Of a DNA stretch of 50,816 nucleotides, positions 25,649 through 34,312 are shown in pieces (positions within the stretch are counted from its first letter, which is position 1; every line of letters begins with the position of its first letter). The DNA is from Herbaspirillum sp. YR522. GTDB lineage: Bacteria > Pseudomonadota > Gammaproteobacteria > Burkholderiales > Burkholderiaceae_D. The DNA is taken from NCBI RefSeq assembly GCF_000282575.1, contig NZ_AKJA01000101.1:1-50816 (forward strand), in the 5' to 3' direction. The translations under genes were made by a program, and so were the position numbers. Below the pieces are notes generated by a model, which worked only from the letters and a program-made list of their open reading frames with translations, made no database searches and had not been told where the DNA came from.

Positions 25649-26760
25649 CATGGCGCCTGCACCACGCGGTTGCGACCGCCTTCCTTGGCCTGGTAGAGGG
25701 CCTGGTCGGCCGCCTTGAGCATGGCCTGCTTGACCTCCTCGGCCGGGCGGTTGCGGTCGGGCGGCACCAGCGAGGCGGTGCCGATGGAGGCACTGATGCG
25801 CAACGGGTCGCGCGAACCCTCGATCATGATGCCGCGGCTGCAGATGCCGCTGCGAATCCGTTCCGCGATGCGGGCCGCATCCTCGCGGGTGGCATGCGTG
25901 AGCAGCACCACGAACTCTTCGCCCCCGAAGCGGCCGAGGGCATCCGACAGGCGCAGTTCTTTCTTGATCCGGCCGGCGACTTCGCGCAGCACGTCATCAC
26001 CGCTCTGGTGGCCGAAATTGTCGTTGACGCGCTTGAAATGGTCGATGTCGATGAACAGGCAGGACAAGGCCGAGCGTTCGCGCTGGCCGCGCGCGACTTC
26101 CTCGTGCATGCGTTGCTCGATGTAGCGGCGGTTGTTGACCCCGGTCAAGGGGTCGGTCAGGCCGATATGCTTGAGTCGCTCGTTGTTGATGACGTTTTCG
26201 AGGCAGATCGCCACCACCGTGGCCAGGCGTTCGATGAAATCGGTCGCCAGCGTGCGGGTGAAACGCTCGCCATAGGCGCTTCCCAGCGCCAGGTAACCCA
26301 GCAGCCGGTGCTGGCGCACCAGCGGCAACACCGCCACGCTGACCGGCTGGTAGCGGGGAAACAAGACCTCGTGCTGCCAGGCCACGTATTGACCCAGGCG
26401 CGGCTTTTCGGCCGCCAGGTGGTCGTCCTCGGGCGAGGAGGTGATCGGTTCCTTCAGGAACAGCAGGTTGGGAAACTCCTGCATGCCGATCTGCAGGTCA
26501 CGCAAGATGCGCTGGATGGCATAGTCGCCATCGATCAGCGACAGCGTCACCGCTTCCAGGTTGAACACCCCCGGCATGCCATTGAGCATGGTATCGATCA
26601 ACTCGCGAAATTCGCTGGCGCTGATCAATTTCAGGTCGAACGCCTGGTGCCGTTCGATGATCGACTGGTTGATGTGTGCCTGCTGCAATAGATCCTGCAA
26701 TTCGGATCGCAGCTGCTGGTTGTCGGCGATAAGCATTTCCGTGTCGACAGCGGATGTCAT
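25648..26760 (-). CDS. Diguanylate cyclase with N-terminal DUF484/GAF-like sensor domain
   Basis: The 370-residue cytoplasmic protein has an N-terminal coiled-coil stretch (about residues 8-40), a DUF484/GAF-like domain (about 45-190) and a C-terminal GGDEF domain. The active site reads GGEEF (279-283), which is catalytically competent, and an inhibitory I-site RLSD (270-273) lies the usual five residues ahead, so c-di-GMP feedback is expected. No membrane helix or phosphoacceptor domain is seen, so it probably senses a soluble ligand. I chose ATG 26760; the frame extends to 26832 through Gly/Pro-rich sequence lacking homology. It appears to be a single-gene unit. Confidence 0.92.
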   Translation of the reverse strand: MTSAVDTEMLIADNQQLRSELQDLLQQAHINQSIIERHQAFDLKLISASEFRELIDTMLNGMPGVFNLEAVTLSLIDGDYAIQRILRDLQIGMQEFPNLLFLKEPITSSPEDDHLAAEKPRLGQYVAWQHEVLFPRYQPVSVAVLPLVRQHRLLGYLALGSAYGERFTRTLATDFIERLATVVAICLENVINNERLKHIGLTDPLTGVNNRRYIEQRMHEEVARGQRERSALSCLFIDIDHFKRVNDNFGHQSGDDVLREVAGRIKKELRLSDALGRFGGEEFVVLLTHATREDAARIAERIRSGICSRGIMIEGSRDPLRISASIGTASLVPPDRNRPAEEVKQAMLKAADQALYQAKEGGRNRVVQAP

Positions 26761-26936
26761 GTGCGTTTTCCGGCCAGGCCGGCCCCCTTTGCCCACCGGT
26801 CTCCCGGCTCCCCTACCGCACGCCCCAGGCATGCGGCACGTCTTGCTGCATTGCGTTTACGGCAGGACCCAGCCCCGCTGTAGTCTTGCCGCCAAAAAAG
26901 CGTTACCGAGGTCGGCGCTGCAAGATCCGTTCCTGC

Positions 26937-27845
26937 TCAGGCCGCCTCGGGCACGAAGAAGCGCTGGCCCATCTCTTCCAGGCCCAGCGTGCGCAATACC
27001 TCCTGCAATCGCTCGGTCGGTCGGCGTCGCGGCAGGTCGCGGTATTGGGCGACGATCAATTCGTTCTTCATCGAATGCTCCCAGCCCACCAGCTCGGTCA
27101 CGCTGACCTTGTAGCCATGCGCTTCCAGTTGCAGGCAGCGCAATACGTTGGTCACCTGGCTGCCGAATTCGCGGGTGTGCAGCGGATGGCGCCAGATCTC
27201 GGTCAGCGAGTTGTTGAGCGACTTGCCCTTGTTGCGATTGAGTACCGAAGCCACTTCGGCCTGGCAGCACGGCACCAGCACGATGAAACGGGCCTTCTTG
27301 TGGAGCGCGAAATGGATGGCGTCGTCGGTGGCGGTGTCGCAGGCATGCAAGGCGGTGACCACGTCGATGGCACCCGGCAGGCGATCGGAGGTGATCGAAT
27401 CGGCCACCGACAGGTTGACGAACGACATCCCGCCAAATCCCAGGCGGCTGGCCAGTTCTTCGGACTTGCGCACCAGTTCTTCGCGGGTCTCGATGCCGTA
27501 GATGTGCGACGCGCCCTGCAAGGCCTTGAAGAACAGGTCGTACAGGATGAACCCCAGGTAGGACTTGCCCGCCCCGTGGTCGACCAGGGTCACGTCCGGA
27601 TGGTCCTGCAGCACTTCGGCCAGCAGCGGCTCGATGAACTGGACCAGGTGGTAGACCTGCTTCAACTTGCGGCGGCTGTCCTGGTTCAGCTTGCCGTCGC
27701 GGGTCAGGATGTGCAGTTCCTTGAGCAGCTCGATGGACTGGCCGGGACGGATCTCGTGCGGCATGGCCGTGGCTTGTCCGGCGGGTTCGGAAGGGAGGCG
27801 CTTGCCCTGGGGGCGACCCGAATCGTTCGGGGTTTTCTTGCTCAT
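26937..27845 (-). CDS. SAM-dependent methyltransferase, Methyltransf_32-like
   Basis: This 302-residue protein has a class I methyltransferase core: motif I VDHGAGKSYLGFILYDLFF (about residues 88-106), acidic loop YGIETREEL, then VTALHACDTATDDAI and VLVPCCQAEVA. HACxxxTDxAI together with VPCCQ marks PF13679-type (Trm13/METTL25-related) methyltransferases, whose known members modify RNA or protein. The N-terminal 30 residues are Lys/Pro-rich. The target is unknown. It stands alone, 176 bases upstream of the cyclase gene on the same strand. Confidence 0.82.
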   Translation of the reverse strand: MSKKTPNDSGRPQGKRLPSEPAGQATAMPHEIRPGQSIELLKELHILTRDGKLNQDSRRKLKQVYHLVQFIEPLLAEVLQDHPDVTLVDHGAGKSYLGFILYDLFFKALQGASHIYGIETREELVRKSEELASRLGFGGMSFVNLSVADSITSDRLPGAIDVVTALHACDTATDDAIHFALHKKARFIVLVPCCQAEVASVLNRNKGKSLNNSLTEIWRHPLHTREFGSQVTNVLRCLQLEAHGYKVSVTELVGWEHSMKNELIVAQYRDLPRRRPTERLQEVLRTLGLEEMGQRFFVPEAA

Positions 27846-27993
27846 GATGTGCTGCCGGATCGGTTGCGCCGGCCAAGATGCCAGGCGTGATTGCCATAAA
27901 GCAGGTGCTGCGCGCCTGTTTATCGGAAAAGCAGAGATAGTACCCGTTTTTAAGGACCTGATCCGGTGCTGGTGGCGGTGTTCATTCCAATAA

Positions 27994-28029
27994 TACCACT
28001 TGGTAAAGTAAATTACTAATCGGTAGCAT
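27994..28029 (+). promoter_or_regulatory. Candidate promoter with embedded palindrome, upstream of the DUF3833 gene
   Basis: TTGGTA (28000-28005) and TAGCAT (28024-28029) are 18 bases apart. The -35 lies in the palindrome TACCA-CT-TGGTA (27994-28005), and a related TAC..GGTA motif (28014-28025) overlaps the -10. The surrounding 60 bases are AT-rich compared with the rest of the window. A TetR-type operator is possible; no regulator gene is adjacent. Confidence 0.35.
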
Positions 28030-28080
28030 TCATTTTTCTTTGCGTGTAAGCTGGCTCTCGACCCATTTCAGGAGAGCCCG

Positions 28081-28614
28081 ATGACCCGATTGCTCAAGAC
28101 CCTGGTTGTGCTGTGCCTGCCCTGGTTGTTGGCGGCCTGTGCGTCGCAGGACATCAAGGACTACGCCCAGGCGCAACCGAAGTTCGACCCGGCGCAGTTC
28201 TTCGCCGGCCGCACCCAGGCCTGGGGCATCTTCCAGAAACGCGACGGTAGCGTGGCACGGCGCTTCCACGTGGTCATCGAAGGTCGTGCCGAAGGGCGCA
28301 AGCTGACGCTGGACGAGCGCTTCCGCTATGACGACGGCGAAACCCAGCAGCGGATCTGGACGCTGGACCGGCAAGACGACGGCACCTGGCGCGGCAGCGC
28401 CGGCGATGTCAAGGGCGAGGCCGTGGGCGAGGTAGCGGGTAACACCTTGCACTGGCGCTACACGCTCGTGTTGCCGGTCAAGGACACCACCTACGACATG
28501 CGCATGGATGACTGGATGTACCTGATCGATGACAAGACCATGATCAATCGCACCAGCATGCGCAAGTTCGGCATCGAGGTGGGCCAGGTCAGCCTGTTTT
28601 TCCGCAAGGATTGA
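28081..28614 (+). CDS. DUF3833 family lipoprotein
   Basis: The 177-residue protein has a lipoprotein signal peptide (LLAAC, Cys20) and a lipocalin-like beta-rich body: FFAGRTQAWGIFQKRDGS, LDERFRYDDGETQQRIW, and the C-terminal MDDWMYLIDDKTMINRTSM pattern characteristic of DUF3833. GGAG lies eight bases before the ATG. It is followed within two bases by a chalcone-isomerase-like protein gene, a pairing that suggests a shared envelope role. The molecular function is not known. Confidence 0.88.
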   Translation: MTRLLKTLVVLCLPWLLAACASQDIKDYAQAQPKFDPAQFFAGRTQAWGIFQKRDGSVARRFHVVIEGRAEGRKLTLDERFRYDDGETQQRIWTLDRQDDGTWRGSAGDVKGEAVGEVAGNTLHWRYTLVLPVKDTTYDMRMDDWMYLIDDKTMINRTSMRKFGIEVGQVSLFFRKD

Positions 28615-28616
28615 CG

Positions 28617-29159
28617 GTGGGCATCGGGCTACGTTGGATTGCCGGCGCGGTGCATTGCGTGGTGTTGTCGCTGTCGTTGGCGGGTGGGCCGGCCCGCGCC
28701 GACCAGGCGTGGCAACAGGCGGTGCCGCAGGCGAAACTACTGGGCAGTGGCGAGATGACCTGGTTCGGCCTGCACATCTACCGGGCCGGGCTGTGGAGTG
28801 CACAAGCCCCGTTTGACCCGACCCGACCGTTCGCCCTGCAACTGACCTATCACATGTCGATCAGCCGCCAGCGGCTGGCCAGCGCCAGCATCGATGAAAT
28901 CCGGCGCCTGAGCGCTGCGCCGATCGCGTCCGATACGCTGCTGCGCTGGCAGGCGGCGCTGGAAAGGACGCTGGTCGATGTGGCGCGCGATGATCAGTTG
29001 ATTGGCGTCTACCTGCCGGGCCGCGGCATGCAGCTCTACGACGCCGACAAGCTGCTGGGCGAGATCGACGACCCGGCGCTGGCGCGGGCATTCTTCGATA
29101 TCTGGCTTGGTCCGGGCACGCGCGACCAGGGATTGCGCAGGCGCTTGCTGGGGCAGTAG
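28617..29159 (+). CDS. Chalcone isomerase-like periplasmic protein
   Basis: The 180-residue protein has a signal peptide (cleavage near PARADQ) and the fold-typical pattern of PF16036: LLGSGEMTWFGLHIYRAGLW, the middle LTYHMSISRQRLASASIDEI, and near the end YLPGRGMQLYDADKLLGEI with FFDIWLG. Bacterial members are not true flavonoid enzymes and probably bind fatty-acid-like ligands. The GTG at 28617 is preferred because AAGGA lies six bases ahead; TTG at 28611 is the alternative. It is cotranscribed with the DUF3833 lipoprotein gene. Confidence 0.82.
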   Translation: MGIGLRWIAGAVHCVVLSLSLAGGPARADQAWQQAVPQAKLLGSGEMTWFGLHIYRAGLWSAQAPFDPTRPFALQLTYHMSISRQRLASASIDEIRRLSAAPIASDTLLRWQAALERTLVDVARDDQLIGVYLPGRGMQLYDADKLLGEIDDPALARAFFDIWLGPGTRDQGLRRRLLGQ

Positions 29160-29189
29160 CGGGCGTGACGACATCCGATTGCCTCCATC

Positions 29190-29222
29190 AAAAAAGCCCC
29201 GGACTTGCCAGTCGCGGGGCTT
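29190..29222 (-). terminator. Rho-independent terminator for ychF (minus strand)
   Basis: Read on the minus strand, AAGCCCCG (29222-29215) pairs with CGGGGCTT (29201-29194), running into six Ts ending at 29190. It lies 40 bases past the ychF stop. The hairpin may also slow plus-strand transcripts, but that strand lacks a T-tract. Confidence 0.75.
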
Positions 29223-29261
29223 CGGTGCTACTGCGGATGTCTGCGAGCGGCGGGTTCTTGC

Positions 29262-30353
29262 TCAGACGTTGAACAGGAAATTCATCACATCGCCATCCTT
29301 GACCACGTATTCCTTGCCTTCGGCGCGCATCTTGCCCGCTTCCTTGGCGCCGGTCTCGCCCTTGAAGGCGATGTAGTCTTCGTAGGCGATGGTCTGGGCG
29401 CGGATGAAGCCGCGCTCGAAGTCGGTGTGGATCACGCCGGCCGCCTGTGGGCCGGTGGCGCCCACGGGGACGGTCCAGGCGCGCACTTCCTTGACGCCCG
29501 CGGTGAAGTAGGTCTGCAGGCCCAGCAGCTTGAAGGCGGCGCGGATCAGGCGGTCCAGGCCCGGTTCCTGCATGCCCATGTCGGCCAGGAAGTCGATCTT
29601 GTCGGCGTCGTCCAGGTCGGCGATCTCGGCTTCGATGGCCGCGCAGATGGCCACGATCGGGGCATTCTGCTCTTTCGCATAGGCGGTCAACTGGTCCAGC
29701 AACGGGTTGTCGGTGAAGCCGCTATCGGACACGTTGGCCACATACATGGCCGGCTTGGCCGTGATCAGGCACAGCGGCTTGATCAGCAGCATTTCCTCGG
29801 CGTCCAGGTTCAACGCGCGCACCGGCTTGGCCTCGTCCAGCGCCGGCATGATGCGTTCGAGCAGCGCCACCAGCTTGGCGGCGTCCTTGTCGCCCGAACG
29901 GGCCTTCTTCTGTTCGCGGTGGATCGCCTTTTCGACGGTGCCCATGTCGGCCAGCGCCAGTTCGGTCTGGATCACGGCGATATCGTCCAGCGGACTCACG
30001 CGGCCGGCCACGTGGATCACGTTGGGGTCTTCGAAGCAGCGCACCACATTGACGATGGCGTCGGTCTCGCGGATGTGCGACAGGAACTGGTTACCCAGGC
30101 CTTCGCCCTTGGACGCGCCCGCCACCAGGCCGGCGATGTCGACGAATTCGACCGTGGCCGGCAGGATGCGCTCGGGCTTGACGATCTCGGCCAGCGCGGT
30201 CAAGCGCGGATCCGGCACTTCGACCACGCCGACGTTGGGCTCGATGGTGCAGAACGGGTAGTTCTCGGCGGCGATGCCAGCCTTGGTCAGCGCGTTGAAG
30301 AGAGTGGACTTGCCGACGTTGGGCAGGCCCACGATGCCGCATTTGAGACTCAT
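29262..30353 (-). CDS. ychF: Redox-regulated ATPase YchF (Obg-family P-loop protein)
   Basis: The 363-residue protein begins [20 protein letters not shown], with the P-loop at about residues 9-18, and has [17 protein letters not shown] (G3 region). The later motif lacks canonical NKxD, explaining the ATP preference of the family. A central coiled-coil arm and a C-terminal TGS-like domain ([28 protein letters not shown]) complete the fold. YchF/OLA1 binds the ribosome and dampens oxidative-stress defence. It is a single gene with its own terminator; the start lacks close competitors. Confidence 0.96.
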   Translation of the reverse strand: MSLKCGIVGLPNVGKSTLFNALTKAGIAAENYPFCTIEPNVGVVEVPDPRLTALAEIVKPERILPATVEFVDIAGLVAGASKGEGLGNQFLSHIRETDAIVNVVRCFEDPNVIHVAGRVSPLDDIAVIQTELALADMGTVEKAIHREQKKARSGDKDAAKLVALLERIMPALDEAKPVRALNLDAEEMLLIKPLCLITAKPAMYVANVSDSGFTDNPLLDQLTAYAKEQNAPIVAICAAIEAEIADLDDADKIDFLADMGMQEPGLDRLIRAAFKLLGLQTYFTAGVKEVRAWTVPVGATGPQAAGVIHTDFERGFIRAQTIAYEDYIAFKGETGAKEAGKMRAEGKEYVVKDGDVMNFLFNV

Positions 30354-30463
30354 GACAGAATTCTTCCGAAAAGCAAAACCTCCATTGTATCAAGGCGCAC
30401 GGGGATGCCCTAGCGTTGCGCGCACGCCACGGCAAGCCCTCGCCAGCGCACCGCAACAAATTA

Positions 30464-30481
30464 ACTGACTGAATTGTCAGT
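30464..30481. promoter_or_regulatory. Inverted repeat in the ychF-mlaF divergent region
   Basis: ACTGAC (30464-30469) and GTCAGT (30476-30481) form a perfect repeat around a six-base spacer, between the divergent ychF and mla operons. It may be an operator or a weak hairpin. A second weak hairpin with a T-run lies at 30529-30552. The rest of the 295-base gap shows no gene; TACAAT at 30611 could be a -10 for mlaF. Confidence 0.3.
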
Positions 30482-30648
30482 AACGGACTTTGTCGGTAAC
30501 GGGTGCCAAGTGGCGGCAAAATGATTCGAAAGGGTGGAAACTGCCCCTTTTTGTTGCAAACGTTTTACATCTGGTGTTGCCGCCTTGAAAGCGCTTTTAC
30601 AAATTTGCTCTACAATGTCGCTTTTCCCAGCATTCTCCGAAAGCCGCT

Positions 30649-31452
30649 TTGCCAAACATCGTTGAAATCCGCGATCTGCATTTCCGCTATGGCGACCGTC
30701 CCATCCTCACCGGACTGCGGATGGATTTCCCGCGCGGCAAGGTCGTGGCGGTCATGGGCGGCTCCGGTTCCGGCAAGACCACCATCCTGCGCCTGATTGG
30801 CGGCCAGTTGCAGCCGCAAGAGGGCACCTTGCAGGTGGATGGCGAGAATGTCCCCGGCATGGCCACCCGCCAGCTGTATCTGCTGCGCCGCAAGATGGGC
30901 ATGCTGTTCCAGAATGGGGCCCTGTTTACCGACATGACGGTGTTCGACAATGTGGCCTTCCCGTTGCGCGAACATACCGACCTCGATGAGCAGCTGATTC
31001 GTGACCTGGTGTTGATGAAGCTCAACGCGGTCGGCCTGCGCAATGCGGCCCAGTTGAAGCCGGCCGAGATATCCGGCGGCATGGCGCGGCGGGTGGCGCT
31101 GGCGCGGGCCATTGCACTCGATCCGCTGCTGATCATGTATGACGAGCCCTTCGCCGGCCTCGATCCGATCTCCATGGGCGTGACCGCCAACCTGATCCGC
31201 CGCCTCAACGATGCGCTGGGCTCGACCTCGATCCTGGTCTCGCACGACGTCAACGAATCGTTCGGCATCGCCGACTACGTCTATTTCCTGTCGCAGGGCA
31301 AGATCGTGGCCCAGGGCACGCCGGCCGATATGCGTGAGTCCACCGATCCCTATGTGAAGCAGTTCGTGCATGCCGAGACCGATGGTCCGGTGCCGTTCCA
31401 CTATGCCGGCAAGTCGTTGGCCGAGGATCTCGGCCTGGAGGGGCGCCCATGA
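30649..31452 (+). CDS. mlaF: Phospholipid transport ATPase MlaF
   Basis: The 267-residue ABC ATPase energises the inner-membrane MlaFEDB complex, which moves phospholipids between the inner and outer membranes. Walker A MGGSGSGKTT (36-45), signature ISGGMARRVALARAI, Walker B LLIMYDEPFAGLDPIS and switch SHDVNE are present; SGGMARRVA is the MlaF/Ttg2A form. The start appears to be TTG at 30649, directly before the conserved PNIVEIRDLHF; no ATG fits without losing the first strand, and the ribosome site is weak. It overlaps mlaE by four bases. Confidence 0.95.
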   Translation: MPNIVEIRDLHFRYGDRPILTGLRMDFPRGKVVAVMGGSGSGKTTILRLIGGQLQPQEGTLQVDGENVPGMATRQLYLLRRKMGMLFQNGALFTDMTVFDNVAFPLREHTDLDEQLIRDLVLMKLNAVGLRNAAQLKPAEISGGMARRVALARAIALDPLLIMYDEPFAGLDPISMGVTANLIRRLNDALGSTSILVSHDVNESFGIADYVYFLSQGKIVAQGTPADMRESTDPYVKQFVHAETDGPVPFHYAGKSLAEDLGLEGRP

Positions 31453-32228
31453 TCGCCAACCTGCTCGGCGGGCTCGGTCGCAGCGTGCGCGAATTCATCG
31501 GCGGCGTGGGTTTTGCCGCGCGCATGTTCGTCAATATGCTGGGCGCTTCGGTCGGGCTGTTGCGCCGCCCGCGCCTGATTACCGACCAGATCCACTTCAT
31601 CGGCAACTATTCGCTGGTGATCATTGCCGTGTCGGGCCTGTTCGTGGGCTTCGTGCTGGGCCTGCAAGGCTACTACACGCTCAACAAGTACGGCTCCGAG
31701 CAGGCGCTGGGCCTGCTGGTGGCGTTGTCGCTGGTGCGCGAGCTGGGCCCGGTGGTGACCGCGCTGTTGTTTGCCGGACGCGCCGGCACCTCGTTGACCG
31801 CCGAGATCGGCCTGATGAAGGCCGGCGAGCAGTTGTCGGCCATGGAGATGATGGCGGTCGATCCGCTGCAGCGCGTGGTGGCGCCCCGCTTCTGGGCGGG
31901 CGTGATCGCCATGCCGGTGCTGGCAGCCATCTTCAGCGCCGTGGGCATCATCGGTGGATACGTGGTCGGTGTGCTGATGATCGGCGTCGACGAGGGCGCG
32001 TTCTGGTCGCAGATGCAGGGCGGCGTCGATGTCTGGGCCGATATCGCCAACGGGGTATTGAAGAGCATCGTGTTCGGCATCGCCGTCACCTTCGTGGCGC
32101 TGTTCCAGGGCTACGAGGCGCAACCGACCCCCGAGGGCGTGGCCCGCGCCACTACCCGCACCGTGGTGATCGCCTCGCTCACCGTGCTGGGACTGGACTT
32201 CCTGCTCACCGCGCTGATGTTCAGCTGA
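31449..32228 (+). CDS. mlaE: Phospholipid transport permease MlaE
   Basis: The 259-residue permease of the MlaE family has five to six helices and the family motifs GLFVGFVLGLQGYYTLNKYG (about residues 61-80), LVRELGPVVTALLFAGRAGT (about 97-116) and EIGLMKAGEQLSAMEMMAVD. It forms the dimeric core bound by MlaF and MlaD in the inner membrane. Its ATG overlaps the mlaF stop (ATGA). Confidence 0.96.
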   Translation: MIANLLGGLGRSVREFIGGVGFAARMFVNMLGASVGLLRRPRLITDQIHFIGNYSLVIIAVSGLFVGFVLGLQGYYTLNKYGSEQALGLLVALSLVRELGPVVTALLFAGRAGTSLTAEIGLMKAGEQLSAMEMMAVDPLQRVVAPRFWAGVIAMPVLAAIFSAVGIIGGYVVGVLMIGVDEGAFWSQMQGGVDVWADIANGVLKSIVFGIAVTFVALFQGYEAQPTPEGVARATTRTVVIASLTVLGLDFLLTALMFS

Positions 32229-32300
32229 GTGGATCCAAGCGCTGGCGCAGAACACATAAGAAGGCGGGCGAGATGCCGGCCATGAATGAAAAGGGTTGAT

Positions 32301-32777
32301 ATGCAACGTAAATCACTGGACGTCTGGGTTGGCATCTTCGTGCTGCTGGGCGTGGCTGCGCTGGTGTTCCTGGCATTGAAGGCGGGCAACATGAGCGCGC
32401 TGTCGTTCGGCCAGAAAACCTACACCGTCAAGGCCAATTTCGATAACATCGGTGGCCTGAAGTCACGCGCGGCGGTCAAGAGCGCCGGCGTGGTGGTCGG
32501 CCGGGTCGATTCGATCCGCTTCGACGACCAGACGTTCCGCGCCACTGTCATCGTGAACATGGACGACAACTACAAGTTTCCGAAAGACAGTTCGGCCAAG
32601 ATCCTCACCTCGGGTCTGCTGGGCGAGCAGTACATCGGGATCGAACCGGGTGGCGATACGGCCAACCTGGCATCGGGCGACACTATAAAAATGACACAGT
32701 CCGCCATTGTCCTGGAGAACCTGATCGGTCAGTTTCTCTATAGCAAGGCGGCCGAGGGAAAGGATGAACCAAAATGA
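32301..32777 (+). CDS. mlaD: Mla periplasmic MCE-domain protein MlaD
   Basis: The 158-residue protein has an N-terminal membrane helix (about residues 8-28) and one MCE domain (YTVKANFDNIGGLKSRAAVK, VVVGRVDSIRFDDQ, TSGLLGEQYIGIEPGG). Six copies form the hexameric ring through which lipid passes. The ATG at 32301 has AAGGG five bases upstream and fits the conserved RKSLDVWVGIFVL; an upstream ATG at 32286 is less likely. It overlaps mlaA by four bases. Confidence 0.95.
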   Translation: MQRKSLDVWVGIFVLLGVAALVFLALKAGNMSALSFGQKTYTVKANFDNIGGLKSRAAVKSAGVVVGRVDSIRFDDQTFRATVIVNMDDNYKFPKDSSAKILTSGLLGEQYIGIEPGGDTANLASGDTIKMTQSAIVLENLIGQFLYSKAAEGKDEPK

Positions 32778-33490
32778 AATACGCAGCACGCATCGCCGCA
32801 CTGGCACTGGCGGCAACCCTGACCGGTTGCGCCACCAGCAATAACCCGAATGACCCGCTGGAGGGCTTCAACCGTGCCATGTTCAGCTTCAACGACGGCG
32901 TCGACCGGGTCGCCCTGAAACCCGCCGCGCAAGCCTACGACACGGTCGTGCCTGGACCGGTGCAGACCGGCATCGGCAACTTCTTCGGCAACATCGGCGA
33001 CCTGTGGTCGTCGATCAACCAGTTGCTGCAGGGACGTATCGAACAGGGCGTGTCGACCTTCATGCGGGTGGCGATCAACACCACCTTCGGTCTGGGTGGC
33101 GTGCTCGATGTGGCCACCGAGGCGCGCCTGCCGCGCGAAAAGTCCGACTTCGGGCAGACGCTGGGCAAGTGGGGCGTGGGCTCCGGTCCGTACGTGGTGC
33201 TGCCTTTCTTCGGCCCCTCCACGCTGCGCGATACGGCCGGCCTGCCGATCGACCTGTATGGCGACCTGTGGACCTACAAGCGGCCGACCCGCTGGCGCAA
33301 CGTGGGTAGCGTGGTGCGCGTGATCGACCGTCGCGCCCAGTTGCTGGACGCATCGACACTGCTGGAAGACGCAGCGCTGGATAAATACGACTTCGTGCGC
33401 GATGCCTACCTGCAACGCCGCCAGTCGCAGATCAGCGGCAGCCGCAGTGGCGGCGGCGATCAGCAGAAGCAAGAAGCGGTCAAGCCCTGA
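32774..33490 (+). CDS. mlaA: Outer-membrane lipoprotein MlaA (VacJ)
   Basis: The 238-residue lipoprotein (lipobox LTGC, Cys19) has the VacJ signature DPLEGFNRAMFSFNDGVDR (about residues 29-47), GRIEQGVSTFMRVAINTTFG and YVVLPFFGPSTLRDTAG. It removes mislocalised phospholipid from the outer leaflet and passes it to MlaC. In E. coli mlaA lies elsewhere; here it is inside the operon between mlaD and mlaC, common in Burkholderiales. The C-terminal 25 residues are Gly/Ser/Gln-rich and probably disordered. Confidence 0.96.
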   Translation: MKYAARIAALALAATLTGCATSNNPNDPLEGFNRAMFSFNDGVDRVALKPAAQAYDTVVPGPVQTGIGNFFGNIGDLWSSINQLLQGRIEQGVSTFMRVAINTTFGLGGVLDVATEARLPREKSDFGQTLGKWGVGSGPYVVLPFFGPSTLRDTAGLPIDLYGDLWTYKRPTRWRNVGSVVRVIDRRAQLLDASTLLEDAALDKYDFVRDAYLQRRQSQISGSRSGGGDQQKQEAVKP

Positions 33491-33506
33491 TCGATGGGCT
33501 GGCCCC

Positions 33507-33548
33507 AAGGCGAGTGCCTGCCCCCGCAGTCGCTCGCCTTGAATTTTT
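33507..33548 (+). terminator. Possible attenuator hairpin between mlaA and mlaC
   Basis: AAGGCGAG (33507-33514) pairs with CTCGCCTT (33533-33540), followed after three bases by five Ts (33544-33548). The long 18-base loop and interrupted T-run make it weak, so partial termination within the operon is more likely than a full stop. Confidence 0.4.
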
Positions 33549-33641
33549 GCGGGAACGCACCATCTAAAAAAGCCGGCCTGCCCGTGGGTTGTCGTTTTGT
33601 ACAGGCCTGCTGCGTTCGGCTCAATCTGAATGGATAGACTT

Positions 33642-34277
33642 ATGAAGATCTTCACCAAATTCCTCGCCGTTACCCTGGCCGCCTCGGCGTTCGCCTTTGC
33701 TGGCGCCGCCAGCGCTCAGGAAGCCCCCGATGCGCTGGTCAAGCGGATCAGCTCCGAAGTGCTCGACACTGCCCGCAGCGACAAGGACATCCAGTCCGGC
33801 AACAACAATCGCATCATGCAACTGGTCGAGCAGAAGATCCTGCCGTATGTCGACTTCGAGCACATGACACGCCTGGCCGCCGGTCGTTTCTGGCGCCAGG
33901 CCACGCCCGAGCAGCAGAACCAGCTGATCACCGAGTTCCGCAGCCTGCTGGTTTATACCTACGCCGGCGCGCTGTCGCAGGTACGTGACCAGAAGATCGA
34001 GTTCAAGCCGCTGCGTGCATCCGCTGCCGACACCGATGTGGAAGTCAATTCGCAGGTGATCTCCTCGCGCGGCGGCGAGCCGATCCAGATCAGCTATCGT
34101 CTCGAGAAGAAGAACGATGGCTGGAAGCTGTACGACGTCAACGTGCTGGGTGCATGGCTGGTCGAGGCCTACAAGGGCACCTTCACCAGCGAGATCAACA
34201 AGGGCGGTATCGATGGCCTGATCAAGGCGCTGTCGGACAAGAACAAGCAGCTGGCCGCCCGCGCTGGCAAGAAGTAA
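33642..34277 (+). CDS. mlaC: Periplasmic phospholipid carrier MlaC
   Basis: The 211-residue Ttg2D/MlaC protein has a signal peptide (cleavage near GAASAQE) and the family motifs QKILPYVDFEHMTRLAAGRF (about residues 63-82) and WKLYDVNVLGAWLVEAYKGT. It carries phospholipid across the periplasm between MlaA and MlaD. I chose ATG 33642, which starts a good signal peptide; ATG 33630 is possible. It is 151 bases after mlaA, with a hairpin between them. Confidence 0.95.
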   Translation: MKIFTKFLAVTLAASAFAFAGAASAQEAPDALVKRISSEVLDTARSDKDIQSGNNNRIMQLVEQKILPYVDFEHMTRLAAGRFWRQATPEQQNQLITEFRSLLVYTYAGALSQVRDQKIEFKPLRASAADTDVEVNSQVISSRGGEPIQISYRLEKKNDGWKLYDVNVLGAWLVEAYKGTFTSEINKGGIDGLIKALSDKNKQLAARAGKK

Positions 34278-34312
34278 CACGTCGTCGACCGTTCACCCTG
34301 CCAGGAACCGCC

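Noticed and set aside
30529..30552. AAAGGG hairpin with a T-run in the ychF-mlaF gap as a terminator or small RNA
   Set aside because: The stem is only six pairs and no transcript would need terminating there; evidence is insufficient.
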